Shown here one piece after another: positions 18,474-27,074 of a stretch of 64,000 nucleotides of DNA. How positions within the stretch are numbered: the stretch's first letter is position 1; each line of letters starts with the position of its first letter. The notes beneath the pieces are model-generated. The model did no database searches, was not told the DNA's origin, and worked only from the letters and a program-made list of their open reading frames with translations. The stretch is taken from the NCBI GenBank assembly GCA_017309015.1, contig JAEDAG010000001.1, positions 416,223-480,222 of the forward strand. The letters run 5' to 3'. The translations under genes were made by a program, and so were the position numbers. Source of the stretch: Faecalicatena absiana. GTDB lineage: Bacteria > Bacillota > Bacilli > Lactobacillales > Lactobacillaceae.

Positions 18474-20093
18474 TTAGAACTTGTCGACCTGCAAACCACT
18501 GGCTGCCCCAATAAAGCCCTTGAACAAGCCTTCTGGACGGTTAGGTCTGCTCAGGAATTCTGGGTGGTATTGGGCGGCGATGAAGAACTTCTTGTCGCTC
18601 AATTCGATAATTTCAACCAGGCGGTTGTCAGGTGAAACCCCGCTGAAGGTCATGCCGGCCTTTTCAAAGGCAGCCCGGTACTTGTTGTTGAACTCGTAGC
18701 GGTGACGGTGACGTTCTTGGATGACGTCCTGGTTGTCGTAGCAGGCGCGGGTCTTGCTGCCGGCCTTCAGCATGGCTGGGTAAAGGCCCAGACGCAAGGT
18801 GCCGCCGATCTTTTCCTGGTCGCGCTGGTCAGCCATCAAGTCAATGATGTTGTTTTCGCAGTCTGGCTCAGCTTCGGCAGAGTTGGCATCGTTGAGGTGC
18901 AGGACGTTGCGGGCGAATTCCACGCTGGCCATCTGCATCCCCAGGCAGATCCCAAAGAATGGCAGGTCATGCTCGCGCGCGTATTGGATGGCCAAAATCA
19001 TGCCTTCAAGGCCGCGGGTCCCGAAACCGCCAGGCACGATCAAGCCTTGAGTGTCCTTGAGCAGGTCAGCAACATTGTCCTTGGTAATGTCTTCCGCCTG
19101 AATCTTTTCAACTTCGATCTTGGTGTTGTACAGGTAGCCGGCGTGCTGCAGGGCGTCAGTAACTGAGATGTAGGCATCTTCCAGTTCAACGTACTTGCCG
19201 ACCAGGGTGATCTTGGTCTTGTGCTTCAGGTTCTTTGCCCGTTCATCCATCCGGCGCCATTCGTCCATGTCAGCAACTGGCTTAGGACTGTCGATGTGCA
19301 GGAAGTCGACGATCTTTTGGTCAACGCCTTGTTCCTGGTATGACAGCGGCACGTCAAACAATGATGGCGCGTCAAGCGATTCAACGATGTAGTCGACTGG
19401 CACGTCGGTGAAGGTTGAAATCTTGTCCTTCATTTCCTGTGGAACTTCCATCTCTGAACGCAGAACCAGCATGTTTGGCTGAATCCCGATTGACCGCAAA
19501 GTTGCTACTGACTGCTGGGTTGGCTTGGACTTCAGTTCCTTAGCCGCGCGCAGGTATGGCACGAAGGTCACGTGAACGTACATGACGTTTTCAGCACCGA
19601 CTTCCCGGCGCATTTGCCGGATGGCTTCCATGAATGGAGTTGATTCCATGTCGCCAACCGTACCGCCGATTTCGGAAATAACGACGTCGGTGTCAGTCAT
19701 TTGCGCTGCCCGCATCACCTTTTCCTTGATCATGTTGGTTACGTGCGGAATCACTTGCACAGTGCCGCCGTGGTAGTCGCCGCGGCGCTCGCGCATCAGG
19801 ACCTCTTGGTAGATCTTACCGGTCGTGACGTTGGAGTACTTGCTGGTTCTAACGTCGACCAGTCTTTCATAGTGGCCCAAGTCAAGGTCAGCTTCAGTAC
19901 CGTCATCGGTGACGAAGACTTCACCGTGCTGGTATGGGTTCATCGTCCCTGGGTCGATGTTGATGTATGGGTCAAACTTTTGCATGGTGACCTTCAGGCC
20001 CCGGTTTTTAAGCAACCGGCCAATGCTTGACGCCGTGATCCCCTTCCCCAGTGATGAAACAACGCCACCTGTCACAAAGATATATTTTGTCAT
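18474..20093 (-). CDS. pyrG: CTP synthase
   Basis: 539 residues; makes CTP from UTP, ATP and glutamine. N-terminal synthetase domain starts [20 protein letters not shown]; the C-terminal class I glutamine amidotransferase has GICLGMQM with the catalytic Cys near residue 381 and the His-Glu region YHPEF. It follows a leader with a CTP-responsive attenuator (20115-20200). Confidence 0.97.
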   Translation of the reverse strand: MTKYIFVTGGVVSSLGKGITASSIGRLLKNRGLKVTMQKFDPYINIDPGTMNPYQHGEVFVTDDGTEADLDLGHYERLVDVRTSKYSNVTTGKIYQEVLMRERRGDYHGGTVQVIPHVTNMIKEKVMRAAQMTDTDVVISEIGGTVGDMESTPFMEAIRQMRREVGAENVMYVHVTFVPYLRAAKELKSKPTQQSVATLRSIGIQPNMLVLRSEMEVPQEMKDKISTFTDVPVDYIVESLDAPSLFDVPLSYQEQGVDQKIVDFLHIDSPKPVADMDEWRRMDERAKNLKHKTKITLVGKYVELEDAYISVTDALQHAGYLYNTKIEVEKIQAEDITKDNVADLLKDTQGLIVPGGFGTRGLEGMILAIQYAREHDLPFFGICLGMQMASVEFARNVLHLNDANSAEAEPDCENNIIDLMADQRDQEKIGGTLRLGLYPAMLKAGSKTRACYDNQDVIQERHRHRYEFNNKYRAAFEKAGMTFSGVSPDNRLVEIIELSDKKFFIAAQYHPEFLSRPNRPEGLFKGFIGAASGLQVDKF

Positions 20094-20114
20094 TGAGCTC
20101 TCCTTTGAAAAAAA

Positions 20115-20200
20115 TAAAAAGCTCCCTTGGTCAGGGAGCTAAACGCACATAGGGTGCCCAAGCAAAATATTAGCGGCTTTTGCCATTTAAGTCAAGGGCC
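20115..20200 (-). promoter_or_regulatory. pyrG promoter and CTP-sensing reiterative-transcription attenuator
   Basis: Minus strand: TTGACT (20190-20195), 17 bp, TAATAT (20167-20172), then seven bases to GGGC (20159-20156). Downstream lies a terminator hairpin AGCTCCCT-GACCA-AGGGAGCT (20120-20140) with a T-rich tail, about 30 bases before the pyrG ATG. This is the known Firmicute layout: when CTP is low, polymerase adds extra G at GGGC, and the G tract pairs with CUCCCU of the terminator to allow read-through. Confidence 0.85.
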
Positions 20201-20215
20201 AACCCCAATAATTAA

Positions 20216-20812
20216 TTATTCGTCGCTGTCGTCGTCTTCGTCGTCCATGTCATCGTCAAGCTGGGACAATTGGCCTTCAATTCCGTCTGGCAGTGAGTCT
20301 TCGTCTTCATCATCGCTGTCATCGTCGTAATCACTGTAGTCGTCATCGTAATTGTCGTCGGAACTGTCGTCATCGTCGTCAGTGTCATCGTCATCGTCGA
20401 CGCTGTCCATGTCTTCATCTTCAGGGTCGTCGTTTTCGTAGTCGATCACGTCGTCGCCTTCAGTCGTTGCTAAGAAGGCGTTGACCTTCTTGTGGTGCTT
20501 GCGGGTTGAGGCTTCATCGCCATCGTCTTCTGGGTGGTCGACTTCTTCGTCGATCGCCTCGTACTTGAACCAGGTCCGCAGCGCCCACACGTTTTCACCC
20601 ATGGAAATAAAGCGGCCATCGGTGTTCATGTCCGTGTAAAATTGTGGCAAGCGTTCGCGAATTTCTTCATCACTCTTGTGCAAGTATTGTTGTACTTCGT
20701 TTACGATATCGGCAAAAGCCATTCTTTCGCCATGATCTTCCAAAATTGCGTGCGCAACTTCAATCATTGATAATTCGTTGCGATCTACGTCTTTAAAATC
20801 AGCTAATCCCAC
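20216..20812 (-). CDS. rpoE: RNA polymerase delta subunit RpoE
   Basis: 198 residues. The N-terminal winged-helix HARE-HTH domain (about 1-90, ELSMIEVAHAILEDHGERMA) is followed by a very acidic tail of nearly only Asp, Glu and Ser, low-complexity at DNA level (GAT/GAC repeats). Delta lowers nonspecific DNA binding and speeds polymerase recycling. It lies directly upstream of pyrG, the same arrangement as in Bacillus. Confidence 0.95.
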   Translation of the reverse strand: MGLADFKDVDRNELSMIEVAHAILEDHGERMAFADIVNEVQQYLHKSDEEIRERLPQFYTDMNTDGRFISMGENVWALRTWFKYEAIDEEVDHPEDDGDEASTRKHHKKVNAFLATTEGDDVIDYENDDPEDEDMDSVDDDDDTDDDDDSSDDNYDDDYSDYDDDSDDEDEDSLPDGIEGQLSQLDDDMDDEDDDSDE

Positions 20813-20857
20813 AGTTGAGCGTCCTCTCTATTTAATCTTATCTATTTTACACGTCAT

Positions 20858-21259
20858 TTAAGCAAAAATCAACGAGACGGCATAACTACCAATTAAGTCT
20901 ACACCACTAAACAGGTCATATTCAACTTCAAGTTGCTGGCCAGCGGCAATTTCTTTGAATTCCAGCCGCTTGGTCTCAGACACCAGATCCATTTGCCGGC
21001 CCTGGACGACGTACTTGCACTGACCTTTCTCGCCCAAGATAAAGTGCATCTGGGAGAAGTTGGCCCGGTCGCTCCCTCGGCGGATCAGCAGCTCCTGCTC
21101 CTTGACGAGCATCTTGACCGGTACGTTTTCCGTCTCATAAAAAATCCGCTTGATGGCCCCGTCTTCGCGCAGCTCCCCGTCTGCCTCCTGGCGGATAGTC
21201 TCAGTTTGGTCCGCTTGGGTAATCTTGCTGGTTAAGTTGATCTTGACTTTCTTACTCAT
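20858..21259 (-). CDS. DUF1934 (YwiB-like) beta-barrel protein
   Basis: 133-residue protein of unknown function. Alternating polar/hydrophobic strands (KVKINLTSKITQADQ, GQQLEVEYDLFSGVDLIGSY) fit the calycin-like barrel of the DUF1934/YwiB family, which is often next to rpoE in lactobacilli. It is likely co-transcribed with rpoE 45 bp downstream. Confidence 0.75.
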   Translation of the reverse strand: MSKKVKINLTSKITQADQTETIRQEADGELREDGAIKRIFYETENVPVKMLVKEQELLIRRGSDRANFSQMHFILGEKGQCKYVVQGRQMDLVSETKRLEFKEIAAGQQLEVEYDLFSGVDLIGSYAVSLIFA

Positions 21260-21403
21260 ATTTCACTAACTTTCGCGCTTTAATCAAATAGTCCCTTCAG
21301 CAGGCTGGAGGGTCTTTTGCTATAATTTTAGATAGCATATTCCTGAACATATTTTAATATGTTTTTGGAAAAATAAAAACAATTAAGAATGGAGGATCCT
21401 GTT

Positions 21404-22771
21404 TTGCCTAAATTTACCAGTCCAAAGTTGGCCCGTGAAGTCGTCGTCCGCGACCCGGTCCACGGCTACATCCATCTTGAAACCCAAGTGGTTCTGGACG
21501 TCGTCCGGTCCAAAGAATTCCAGCGGATGCGCCGGATCAAGCAGCTGGGGCCAACGGCGTTCGTTTTCCCCGGGGCAACCCATACCCGTTTTGAACACAA
21601 TCTGGGCGTTTATGAATTAGCCCGCCGCATTTCCAACCTGTTTACGGACAAGTATCCGTCCCAGGTGCCTGGCGATGGGCTGTGGAACAGCGATGAGAAC
21701 CTCCTGGTCCAATGTGCCGGCCTCTTGCATGACATCGGCCACGGCCCTTACTCTCACACCTTTGAGCACCTTTTTGGCACCAACCATGAAAAAATTGGCC
21801 AGATGATCATCACCGATCCCTCCACCGAGGTCAACCAAGCCCTGCGGCAGGTCTCGCCCAGCTTCCCTGAAGCCGTGGCCAGCGTAATCGCCAAGACCTA
21901 CAACAACCCCCAGGTCGTCAAGATGATCTCCAGCCAGGCTGACGCCGACCGGATGGACTACCTGCTTAGAGACGCCTACTTCACCGGGGCCTCATACGGG
22001 GAATTCGACCTTGACCGGGTCTTCCGGGTCATTCGTCCATATAAGGACGGGATCTGCTTTACGGCTAACGGGATGCATGCCGTTGAAGACTATATCGTCT
22101 CCCGCTACCAAATGTACCAGCAGATTTACTACCACCGGGTCAACCGGTCCATGGAAGTCATCCTCCACCACCTTTTGGAAAGAGCCCAGCTGCTCTACCA
22201 AAAAGGCGAGCTGGAAGTCACTCCCAGCCTGGCGCATTTTTTGGCAGGCGACTGGACCTTGGACGACTACCTTAAAATGGACGACGGGGTCATGGAGACC
22301 AACTTCTCCATGTGGACCCAGTCCAAGGACCCGATTTTAGCCGACCTGGCCAGCCGCTACCTTTTCCGCAAGCCCCTGGCCAGCGTCAAAATCGACGAGG
22401 AAAGCAAGGGCCTGATCCCCAAGCTCAAGCGCCTGATCAAGCAGGCAGGCTTCAACCCGGACTATTACACCGACGTCAACTCCGCTTATGATGAGCCATA
22501 TGACGCCTACAAGCCAACGGGCAAGAACGCCAACAGCCAGATTGAGATCATGCAGGACGACGGCTCCTTGATTGAGCTTTCCCACCTCAGCCCCCTGGTC
22601 AAGGCCTTAAACGGGACCTTGCAGGGCGACGAGCGCTTCTTCTTCCCGACGGCCATGCTCAGCCGCGGGGATGAGACCCAGCTTTTTGATGCGATCTACG
22701 AAGAATTCCAGAAGTACATCAAGAATGGCTCCCTGCACTACTTGCGCCGGCCAAGCAAGAAAAACAAATAA
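21404..22771 (+). CDS. HD-domain phosphohydrolase (YwfO-like)
   Basis: 455 residues. HD metal-site motif HDIGHGPYSHTFEH near residue 107 and an upstream conserved DPVHGYI and HTRFEH, as in dGTPase-related YwfO proteins. I choose the TTG at 21404 because GGAGG (21391-21395) sits eight bases upstream. An in-frame ATG at 21389 lies immediately before that ribosome site and has none of its own. Its terminator was split by an IS3 element. Confidence 0.85.
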   Translation: MPKFTSPKLAREVVVRDPVHGYIHLETQVVLDVVRSKEFQRMRRIKQLGPTAFVFPGATHTRFEHNLGVYELARRISNLFTDKYPSQVPGDGLWNSDENLLVQCAGLLHDIGHGPYSHTFEHLFGTNHEKIGQMIITDPSTEVNQALRQVSPSFPEAVASVIAKTYNNPQVVKMISSQADADRMDYLLRDAYFTGASYGEFDLDRVFRVIRPYKDGICFTANGMHAVEDYIVSRYQMYQQIYYHRVNRSMEVILHHLLERAQLLYQKGELEVTPSLAHFLAGDWTLDDYLKMDDGVMETNFSMWTQSKDPILADLASRYLFRKPLASVKIDEESKGLIPKLKRLIKQAGFNPDYYTDVNSAYDEPYDAYKPTGKNANSQIEIMQDDGSLIELSHLSPLVKALNGTLQGDERFFFPTAMLSRGDETQLFDAIYEEFQKYIKNGSLHYLRRPSKKNK

Positions 22772-22774
22772 AAG

Positions 22775-22800
22775 AAAAACTACCAAGTTCTATGAAACTT
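22775..22800. terminator. Left arm of a bidirectional terminator split by an IS3 element
   Basis: Left arm AAAAACTACCAAG (22775-22787) plus the loop. The matching right arm CTTGGTAGTTTTT is at 24260-24272 on the other side of the insertion. Without the IS and one CTT duplicate, the two form a perfect 13-bp stem that ended both the HD-protein gene and prs. Confidence 0.8.
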
Positions 22801-24259
22801 TGATGTGACCCCCAAAATTGGGACAAATTAGTATTATGCCGTTAAGGTTGTTAAAACATGATTCCGATATTCAATCGGGGTCATGTTTTTTCGTCCTGTT
22901 TTGATTCTTACGTTGTTGTAGTAATCGATATATTTGTGAATAGCTTGTTCAAGCTCATCTAAGTCCTTGTATTTATGCTCTTGGCCGTAGAACATCTCCC
23001 GCTTAAGAATACCGAAGAAGCCCTCCATTAGGCCGTCGTCAAGAGAGTTGCCTAGCCTGGACATACTCTGATCGATCCCTCTGTTAGCCAGAGCGGATTG
23101 ATATGCATAGTGCTGATATTGCCAGCCACGGTCTGAGTGGAAAATAAGCCCGTTAAGAGCCGGGTGCTTCTCAAATGCATCATCTAGCATAGTCATCACT
23201 TGCTTAAGGTCTGGGTGTCTAGAAATGTTGTAGGAGATGATTTCTTGGGTACAACCATCGATAATTGGAGAGAGGTAGAGCTTTTGATCTTTAAGATGGA
23301 ATTCTGTCACGTCGGTAAACCAATGTCTGTCGGGAATAATTGCGTAGAAATTGCGTTTGATTAAGTCTGGCTTGATCTTGCCTTGAACGCCATAATAGCT
23401 GCTGTATTTGCGTTTCTTGCGGATTGAGATGGCGAATAAGCCCATCTTTTGCATGAGCCTCTGCACCTTCTTATGGTTGATCTCATAGCCTTCCCGGCGG
23501 AGTTGTCCGCAGATTCTCCGGTACCCATAGCGCCGGCTATGTTCAAGATAGATCTCTTTGATTCGATCCATCAGCTTCTGGTTACGAGAATCCTTGTCTG
23601 GCTTATGAGTCTGATAGTAGTAGTTACTTCTTGAAATATGAGGCAATCCAGGATTGGCATTGATAACGTCGATAATGTACTTAACGCTAAGCCGCAATTC
23701 TTGCCTTAATTCAGTGATTGCACGAGCTAATTCTTCTTTTCTTGGCTCTTCCGTTCTTGAATTAAGGCCTCCAATTTTTTTACGTATGCAAGCTCGACTG
23801 TAAGCCTCTTTACCTGCTCTTCCAGCTCTTTGATCCGTTGTTTGTCCTTGTTTTTGGGCATTCTTGGGTGGTCTACCTTTCTTCTTGGTAATGACAGTAT
23901 ACCCGTTTTCTTTGAAAGAGCGAAGCCAATTAGCAAGAATTCCTTGATTCGTAAGCCCTAAGTCTAAGGAAACCTGCCTAAGAGCTTCACCACCTAGCAG
24001 AACTCTATCAATGGCAGCGAGCTTGAAATCAGCAGTATATTTCTGTTGAGGGCGATCCAAAATGGCTTCGCCATGCTTTTGGATCAAGTCTACCAAATAT
24101 TGGATTCCTCCACGCTCCATCCCATATTTTCGGCTGAGGTAGGTGCCTCTTCTATGATCGTCTACCCATTCGTGGTAGATAGCAAGTTTGATTTCTTTAG
24201 TGTATTTAGTCATGAAAATAACCCCCGAAATTAGTGTCCTAATTTCGGGGGTCATATCA
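22801..24259 (-). mobile_element. IS3-family element, copy 1
   Basis: 1459 bp bounded by imperfect inverted repeats starting TGATRTGACCCCC, with the 3-bp target duplication CTT on each side. All stretches compared are identical to copy 2 at 42011-43469. Confidence 0.92.
22834..24213 (-). CDS. IS3-family transposase, orfA and orfB in one frame
   Basis: 459 residues from ATG 24213. Residues 1-115 hold two helix-turn-helix units of OrfA. From about residue 165 OrfB follows with an rve integrase core: D in WFTDVTEF, D in FHSDRGWQYQ, E in EGFFGILKRE. Between them the usual OrfA leucine zipper (RIKELEEQVKRLTVELAYVK) is in another frame (about 23727-23855), so the long frame carries an unrelated linker. 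IS3 elements normally join OrfA and OrfB by -1 frameshifting; here an apparent extra A near AAGAATG has fused them. Confidence 0.85.
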   Translation of the reverse strand: MTKYTKEIKLAIYHEWVDDHRRGTYLSRKYGMERGGIQYLVDLIQKHGEAILDRPQQKYTADFKLAAIDRVLLGGEALRQVSLDLGLTNQGILANWLRSFKENGYTVITKKKGRPPKNAQKQGQTTDQRAGRAGKEAYSRACIRKKIGGLNSRTEEPRKEELARAITELRQELRLSVKYIIDVINANPGLPHISRSNYYYQTHKPDKDSRNQKLMDRIKEIYLEHSRRYGYRRICGQLRREGYEINHKKVQRLMQKMGLFAISIRKKRKYSSYYGVQGKIKPDLIKRNFYAIIPDRHWFTDVTEFHLKDQKLYLSPIIDGCTQEIISYNISRHPDLKQVMTMLDDAFEKHPALNGLIFHSDRGWQYQHYAYQSALANRGIDQSMSRLGNSLDDGLMEGFFGILKREMFYGQEHKYKDLDELEQAIHKYIDYYNNVRIKTGRKNMTPIEYRNHVLTTLTA

Positions 24260-24293
24260 CTTGGTAGTTTTTTAGACTCTGAAAGCTGAAAGC

Positions 24294-25274
24294 TTATTGG
24301 TCCTTGTACTTGTTGGCGTCGTAACGCGTGTCGAACAACGGGCTCATTGCCTTGTGTTCCAGGATCAGCTTGATGGCATCGCCCATCAAAGGTCCAACTG
24401 AAACCAAAGTCATCTTGTCCAGGTTCTTTTCGGCTGGCTGCTGAATTGAGTCGGTCAAAACAAGGCGCTTGATTACTGAGTTGTTCAAGCGGTCGATCGC
24501 TGGGCCGGACAAAACGGCGTGAGTCGCGCAAGCGTAGACTTCGGTTGCACCGGCATCCTTCAAGGCTTGGGCAGCCAAGGTGATGGTGCCGGCAGTATCG
24601 ATCATGTCGTCGATCAGGATCGCGCGCTTGCCCTTAACGTCACCGATGATGTTCATGACTTCAGCAACGTTGGCGCGTGGACGGCGCTTGTCAACGATGG
24701 CAATTGGCGTGCCAAGGAATTCAGCCAGCTTGCGGGCACGGGTAACGCCACCGTGGTCTGGTGAAACGACAACCGCGTCTTCTTCCAAGTGGTTGCTCAG
24801 GAAGTAGTCAGCCAAAAGCGGCGCGCCCATCAAGTTGTCGACAGGGATGTCGAAGAAGCCTTGAATTTGTGGAGCGTGCAGGTCCAATGACAGCACGCGG
24901 TCAGCCCCGGCGGTTTGAATCATGTCGGCAACGAGCTTGGCAGTGATTGGTTCACGGGCACGGGTCTTGCGGTCTTGACGAGCGTAGCCGTAGTATGGCA
25001 GCACGATGTTGACTGAAGCCGCGCTGGCCCGGCGAACGGCGTCGATCATGATCAAGAGTTCCATCAAGTTGTCGTTGACTGGAGCACTGGTTGATTGAAT
25101 CAAGAATACATCCTTGCCACGAACTGAGTCGTCAATGTTGACTTGGATTTCGCCATCACTGAAGCGAACAACGCTTGAAGTTGACAGCTTCACACCCATG
25201 CGCTTGGCGATTCTTTCAGCCAATGGCTTGTTTGAATTAAGAGCAAAAAGCTTGATATTGTCCTTGTAAGACAT
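24294..25274 (-). CDS. prs: Ribose-phosphate pyrophosphokinase
   Basis: 326 residues; makes PRPP from ribose 5-phosphate and [11 protein letters not shown] and the PRPP loop region [14 protein letters not shown] are present, with the flexible loop [14 protein letters not shown]. The start is the ATG at 25274 preceded by GGAGGAAATT; an ATG eight codons upstream has no ribosome site and is not conserved. In Bacillus prs follows glmU directly; here a SLAP-protein gene lies between them. Confidence 0.95.
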   Translation of the reverse strand: MSYKDNIKLFALNSNKPLAERIAKRMGVKLSTSSVVRFSDGEIQVNIDDSVRGKDVFLIQSTSAPVNDNLMELLIMIDAVRRASAASVNIVLPYYGYARQDRKTRAREPITAKLVADMIQTAGADRVLSLDLHAPQIQGFFDIPVDNLMGAPLLADYFLSNHLEEDAVVVSPDHGGVTRARKLAEFLGTPIAIVDKRRPRANVAEVMNIIGDVKGKRAILIDDMIDTAGTITLAAQALKDAGATEVYACATHAVLSGPAIDRLNNSVIKRLVLTDSIQQPAEKNLDKMTLVSVGPLMGDAIKLILEHKAMSPLFDTRYDANKYKDQ

Positions 25275-25467
25275 AATTTCCTCCGAAAAAAACAGCATTT
25301 ACCAACTTCTATTTTAACAAAGTCCAGCATTCTTTTGTTGGAAAAAAGCCATTTGTGTTCAGTTTTTAAGCAAAAAATTTCCCTCTTCCCACCTTTGCCA
25401 TGGCCAAAAAGCAGGAAAGGCTTTTATTTTTGGCATGGATAGAATAAAACGTCTGTTTTCGGGCATC

Positions 25468-25498
25468 AAAAAAGCCTTGACTCGCGTCAAAGCTTTTC
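25468..25498 (-). terminator. Terminator of the SLAP-protein gene
   Basis: Hairpin AAAAGCTTTGAC-gcga-GTCAAGGCTTTT with one mismatch and a following T run on the minus strand, directly after the stop. Confidence 0.7.
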
Positions 25499-25503
25499 TT
25501 GGA

Positions 25504-26610
25504 TTACTTAGTCTTGGTTACCGTAACGTCTGAAGCCTTCAAGTAAGCGTCGTTGCCGATGTAGTAGTACTTAGCGCCCTTGATAGTAACAGTCTTTACA
25601 ACGTTGTAGCTAACGTTCTTGTAAGCTACAGTGCTGCTCGAGCCATTGTACTTGTAAGGCTTGGCCTTGGTGAACTTTGAACCGTTCTTGTGGTAGTAAG
25701 GAACAGTCTTCTTGGCTACCTTGACTGCTGCAACCGTCTTTGCTGCCTTCTTAGTAGAAGTCTTCTTTGATGAGGTAGTCTTCTTAGCTGCAGTCTTCTT
25801 GGTTGAGGTAGTCTTCTTAGCTGCAGTCTTCTTGGTTGAAGTAGTCTTTTTAGCTGCTGCCTTCTTTGATGAAGCTACCTTAACGTCTGAAGCCTTCAGG
25901 TAGGCGTTGTTGCCGATGTAGTAGTACTTGGCACCCTTGAGGGTCAATTCCTTGGAAACCTTGAAGGTAATGTTCTTGTAAGCTACAGTGCTAGTCCAGC
26001 CAGCGTACTTGTATGGGTTGGCCTTAGTGAACTTTGAGCCGTCTGCGTGATAGAAAGGAGTAGTCTTCTTAGTTACCGTAACGGAAGTAACATTGGTTGC
26101 GGTACCAGCTGGGACAGCAGCTTTCTTAGCAGTGGCCGCCTTCTTAGTTGAAGTCTTCTTGGCTGCAGTCTTCTTTGATGAAGTCTTCTTTGATGATGAC
26201 TTAGTTGAAGTGGTCTTCTTAGCCGCAGTCTTAGTTGAGGTCTTCTTTGATGATGAAGCAGCCTTAACAGTCTTGCTTGCAGTTACCTTAACGTCTGAAC
26301 CCTTCAAATAAGCATCGTTGCCGATGTAGTAATACTTAGCCCCCTTGATAGTAACGGTCTTGATTACCTTGTAGTTTGCGCCCTTGCCAGTAGTAGCGCT
26401 GGAGTACTTGCCGTACTTGTAAGGCTTAGCCTTGGTGAACTTTGAGCCGTCCTTGTGGTAGTAAGGAGCAGTCTTCTTAGTGACCGTAACGGCAGTTGCT
26501 TGAGTCGCAGCCAGAGTCACGCTAGCGTTTTCAGCAACCAAAACTGCTGGAGCAGCCATGCCCAAAGCCAGTGATGCAGAAACAAGTGCAATCTTCTTTG
26601 TAAGTTTCAT
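25504..26610 (-). CDS. Secreted three-repeat SLAP-domain surface protein with histone-like linkers
   Basis: 368 residues. A Sec signal peptide (residues 1-34, ending LAA-TQA) precedes three SLAP-type repeats of about 70 residues, each with PYYH..GSKFTKAKPYKY and GAKYYYIGN.AYLK.SDV. The two linkers are almost only Lys, Ala, Thr and Ser (AAKKTTSTKKTAAKKTTSTK and similar), resembling histone H1 tails. SLAP domains hold proteins to lactobacillus cell-wall polymers. A TATAAT lies at 26664-26669. The linker DNA is repetitive, so linker length may vary between strains. Confidence 0.85.
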   Translation of the reverse strand: MKLTKKIALVSASLALGMAAPAVLVAENASVTLAATQATAVTVTKKTAPYYHKDGSKFTKAKPYKYGKYSSATTGKGANYKVIKTVTIKGAKYYYIGNDAYLKGSDVKVTASKTVKAASSSKKTSTKTAAKKTTSTKSSSKKTSSKKTAAKKTSTKKAATAKKAAVPAGTATNVTSVTVTKKTTPFYHADGSKFTKANPYKYAGWTSTVAYKNITFKVSKELTLKGAKYYYIGNNAYLKASDVKVASSKKAAAKKTTSTKKTAAKKTTSTKKTAAKKTTSSKKTSTKKAAKTVAAVKVAKKTVPYYHKNGSKFTKAKPYKYNGSSSTVAYKNVSYNVVKTVTIKGAKYYYIGNDAYLKASDVTVTKTK

Positions 26611-26830
26611 TGAAAAATACCTCTCTTCGTATGTCTGAAATACAACACCCTTACTTCTGTTCGATTATACACCTCGAGACTAAAAAATAGTTGTTAAAGT
26701 TTAAAAAAGAAACACTAAATCTTTCTTAAGTGCTGTAAGCGAATACATTATCTTGAGAAAATTAGTTTTTCAACCCTTTTGTAATCGTTTTGCAACAAGC
26801 GCTTTTAACCCAAAATAGATTAATCGGACT
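26611..26830. other. Upstream region of the SLAP gene
   Basis: AT-rich intergenic stretch with the SLAP-gene ribosome site (GAGAGG) and the -10 box at 26664-26669. The rest shows no gene, repeat or strong hairpin. Confidence 0.4.
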
Positions 26831-27004
26831 TTGAACAAGTCGAAGCAGATTGCTCCTGAGTTTGTAAAAAATGATTTGGACCTTGGCTGCAGTAGTTTTG
26901 AAACGAAACGCGTAATTTTGGACCTGGTTGGGGACTTTTCGGAAGCGGATTTTGCGATTTTTAGCTTAGTTGGGGATTATTACGAAAAAAACGGTCTTCC
27001 GTGA
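26831..27004 (+). pseudogene. Possible coding remnant between the SLAP gene and glmU
   Basis: An open frame of 57 codons from a TTG, reading NKSKQIAPEFVKNDLDLGCS and on to SLVGDYYEKNG, without ATG or ribosome site. It ends inside the glmU terminator. The composition is coding-like but I recognise no family; it could be chance. Confidence 0.2.
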
Positions 27005-27030
27005 CTGTCAGTCACAAGAAGACCGTTATT
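26984..27030 (-). terminator. Terminator of glmU
   Basis: Stem AACGGTCTT ... AAGACCGTT enclosing an inner GTGAC/GTCAC stem, followed by seven T on the minus strand. Confidence 0.8.
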
Positions 27031-27074
27031 GTATCGATCCATAAATTACTATGGATAATCATAAAAAAGATCAA

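Noticed and set aside
20216-20420. Plus-strand Ser/Arg-rich frames opposite rpoE
   Set aside because: Artefacts of the GAT/GAC-rich acidic tail of the delta subunit.
23727-23936. Separate small gene in the IS3 element (leucine-zipper frame)
   Set aside because: It is the displaced zipper part of OrfA, not an independent gene, although its frame is open.
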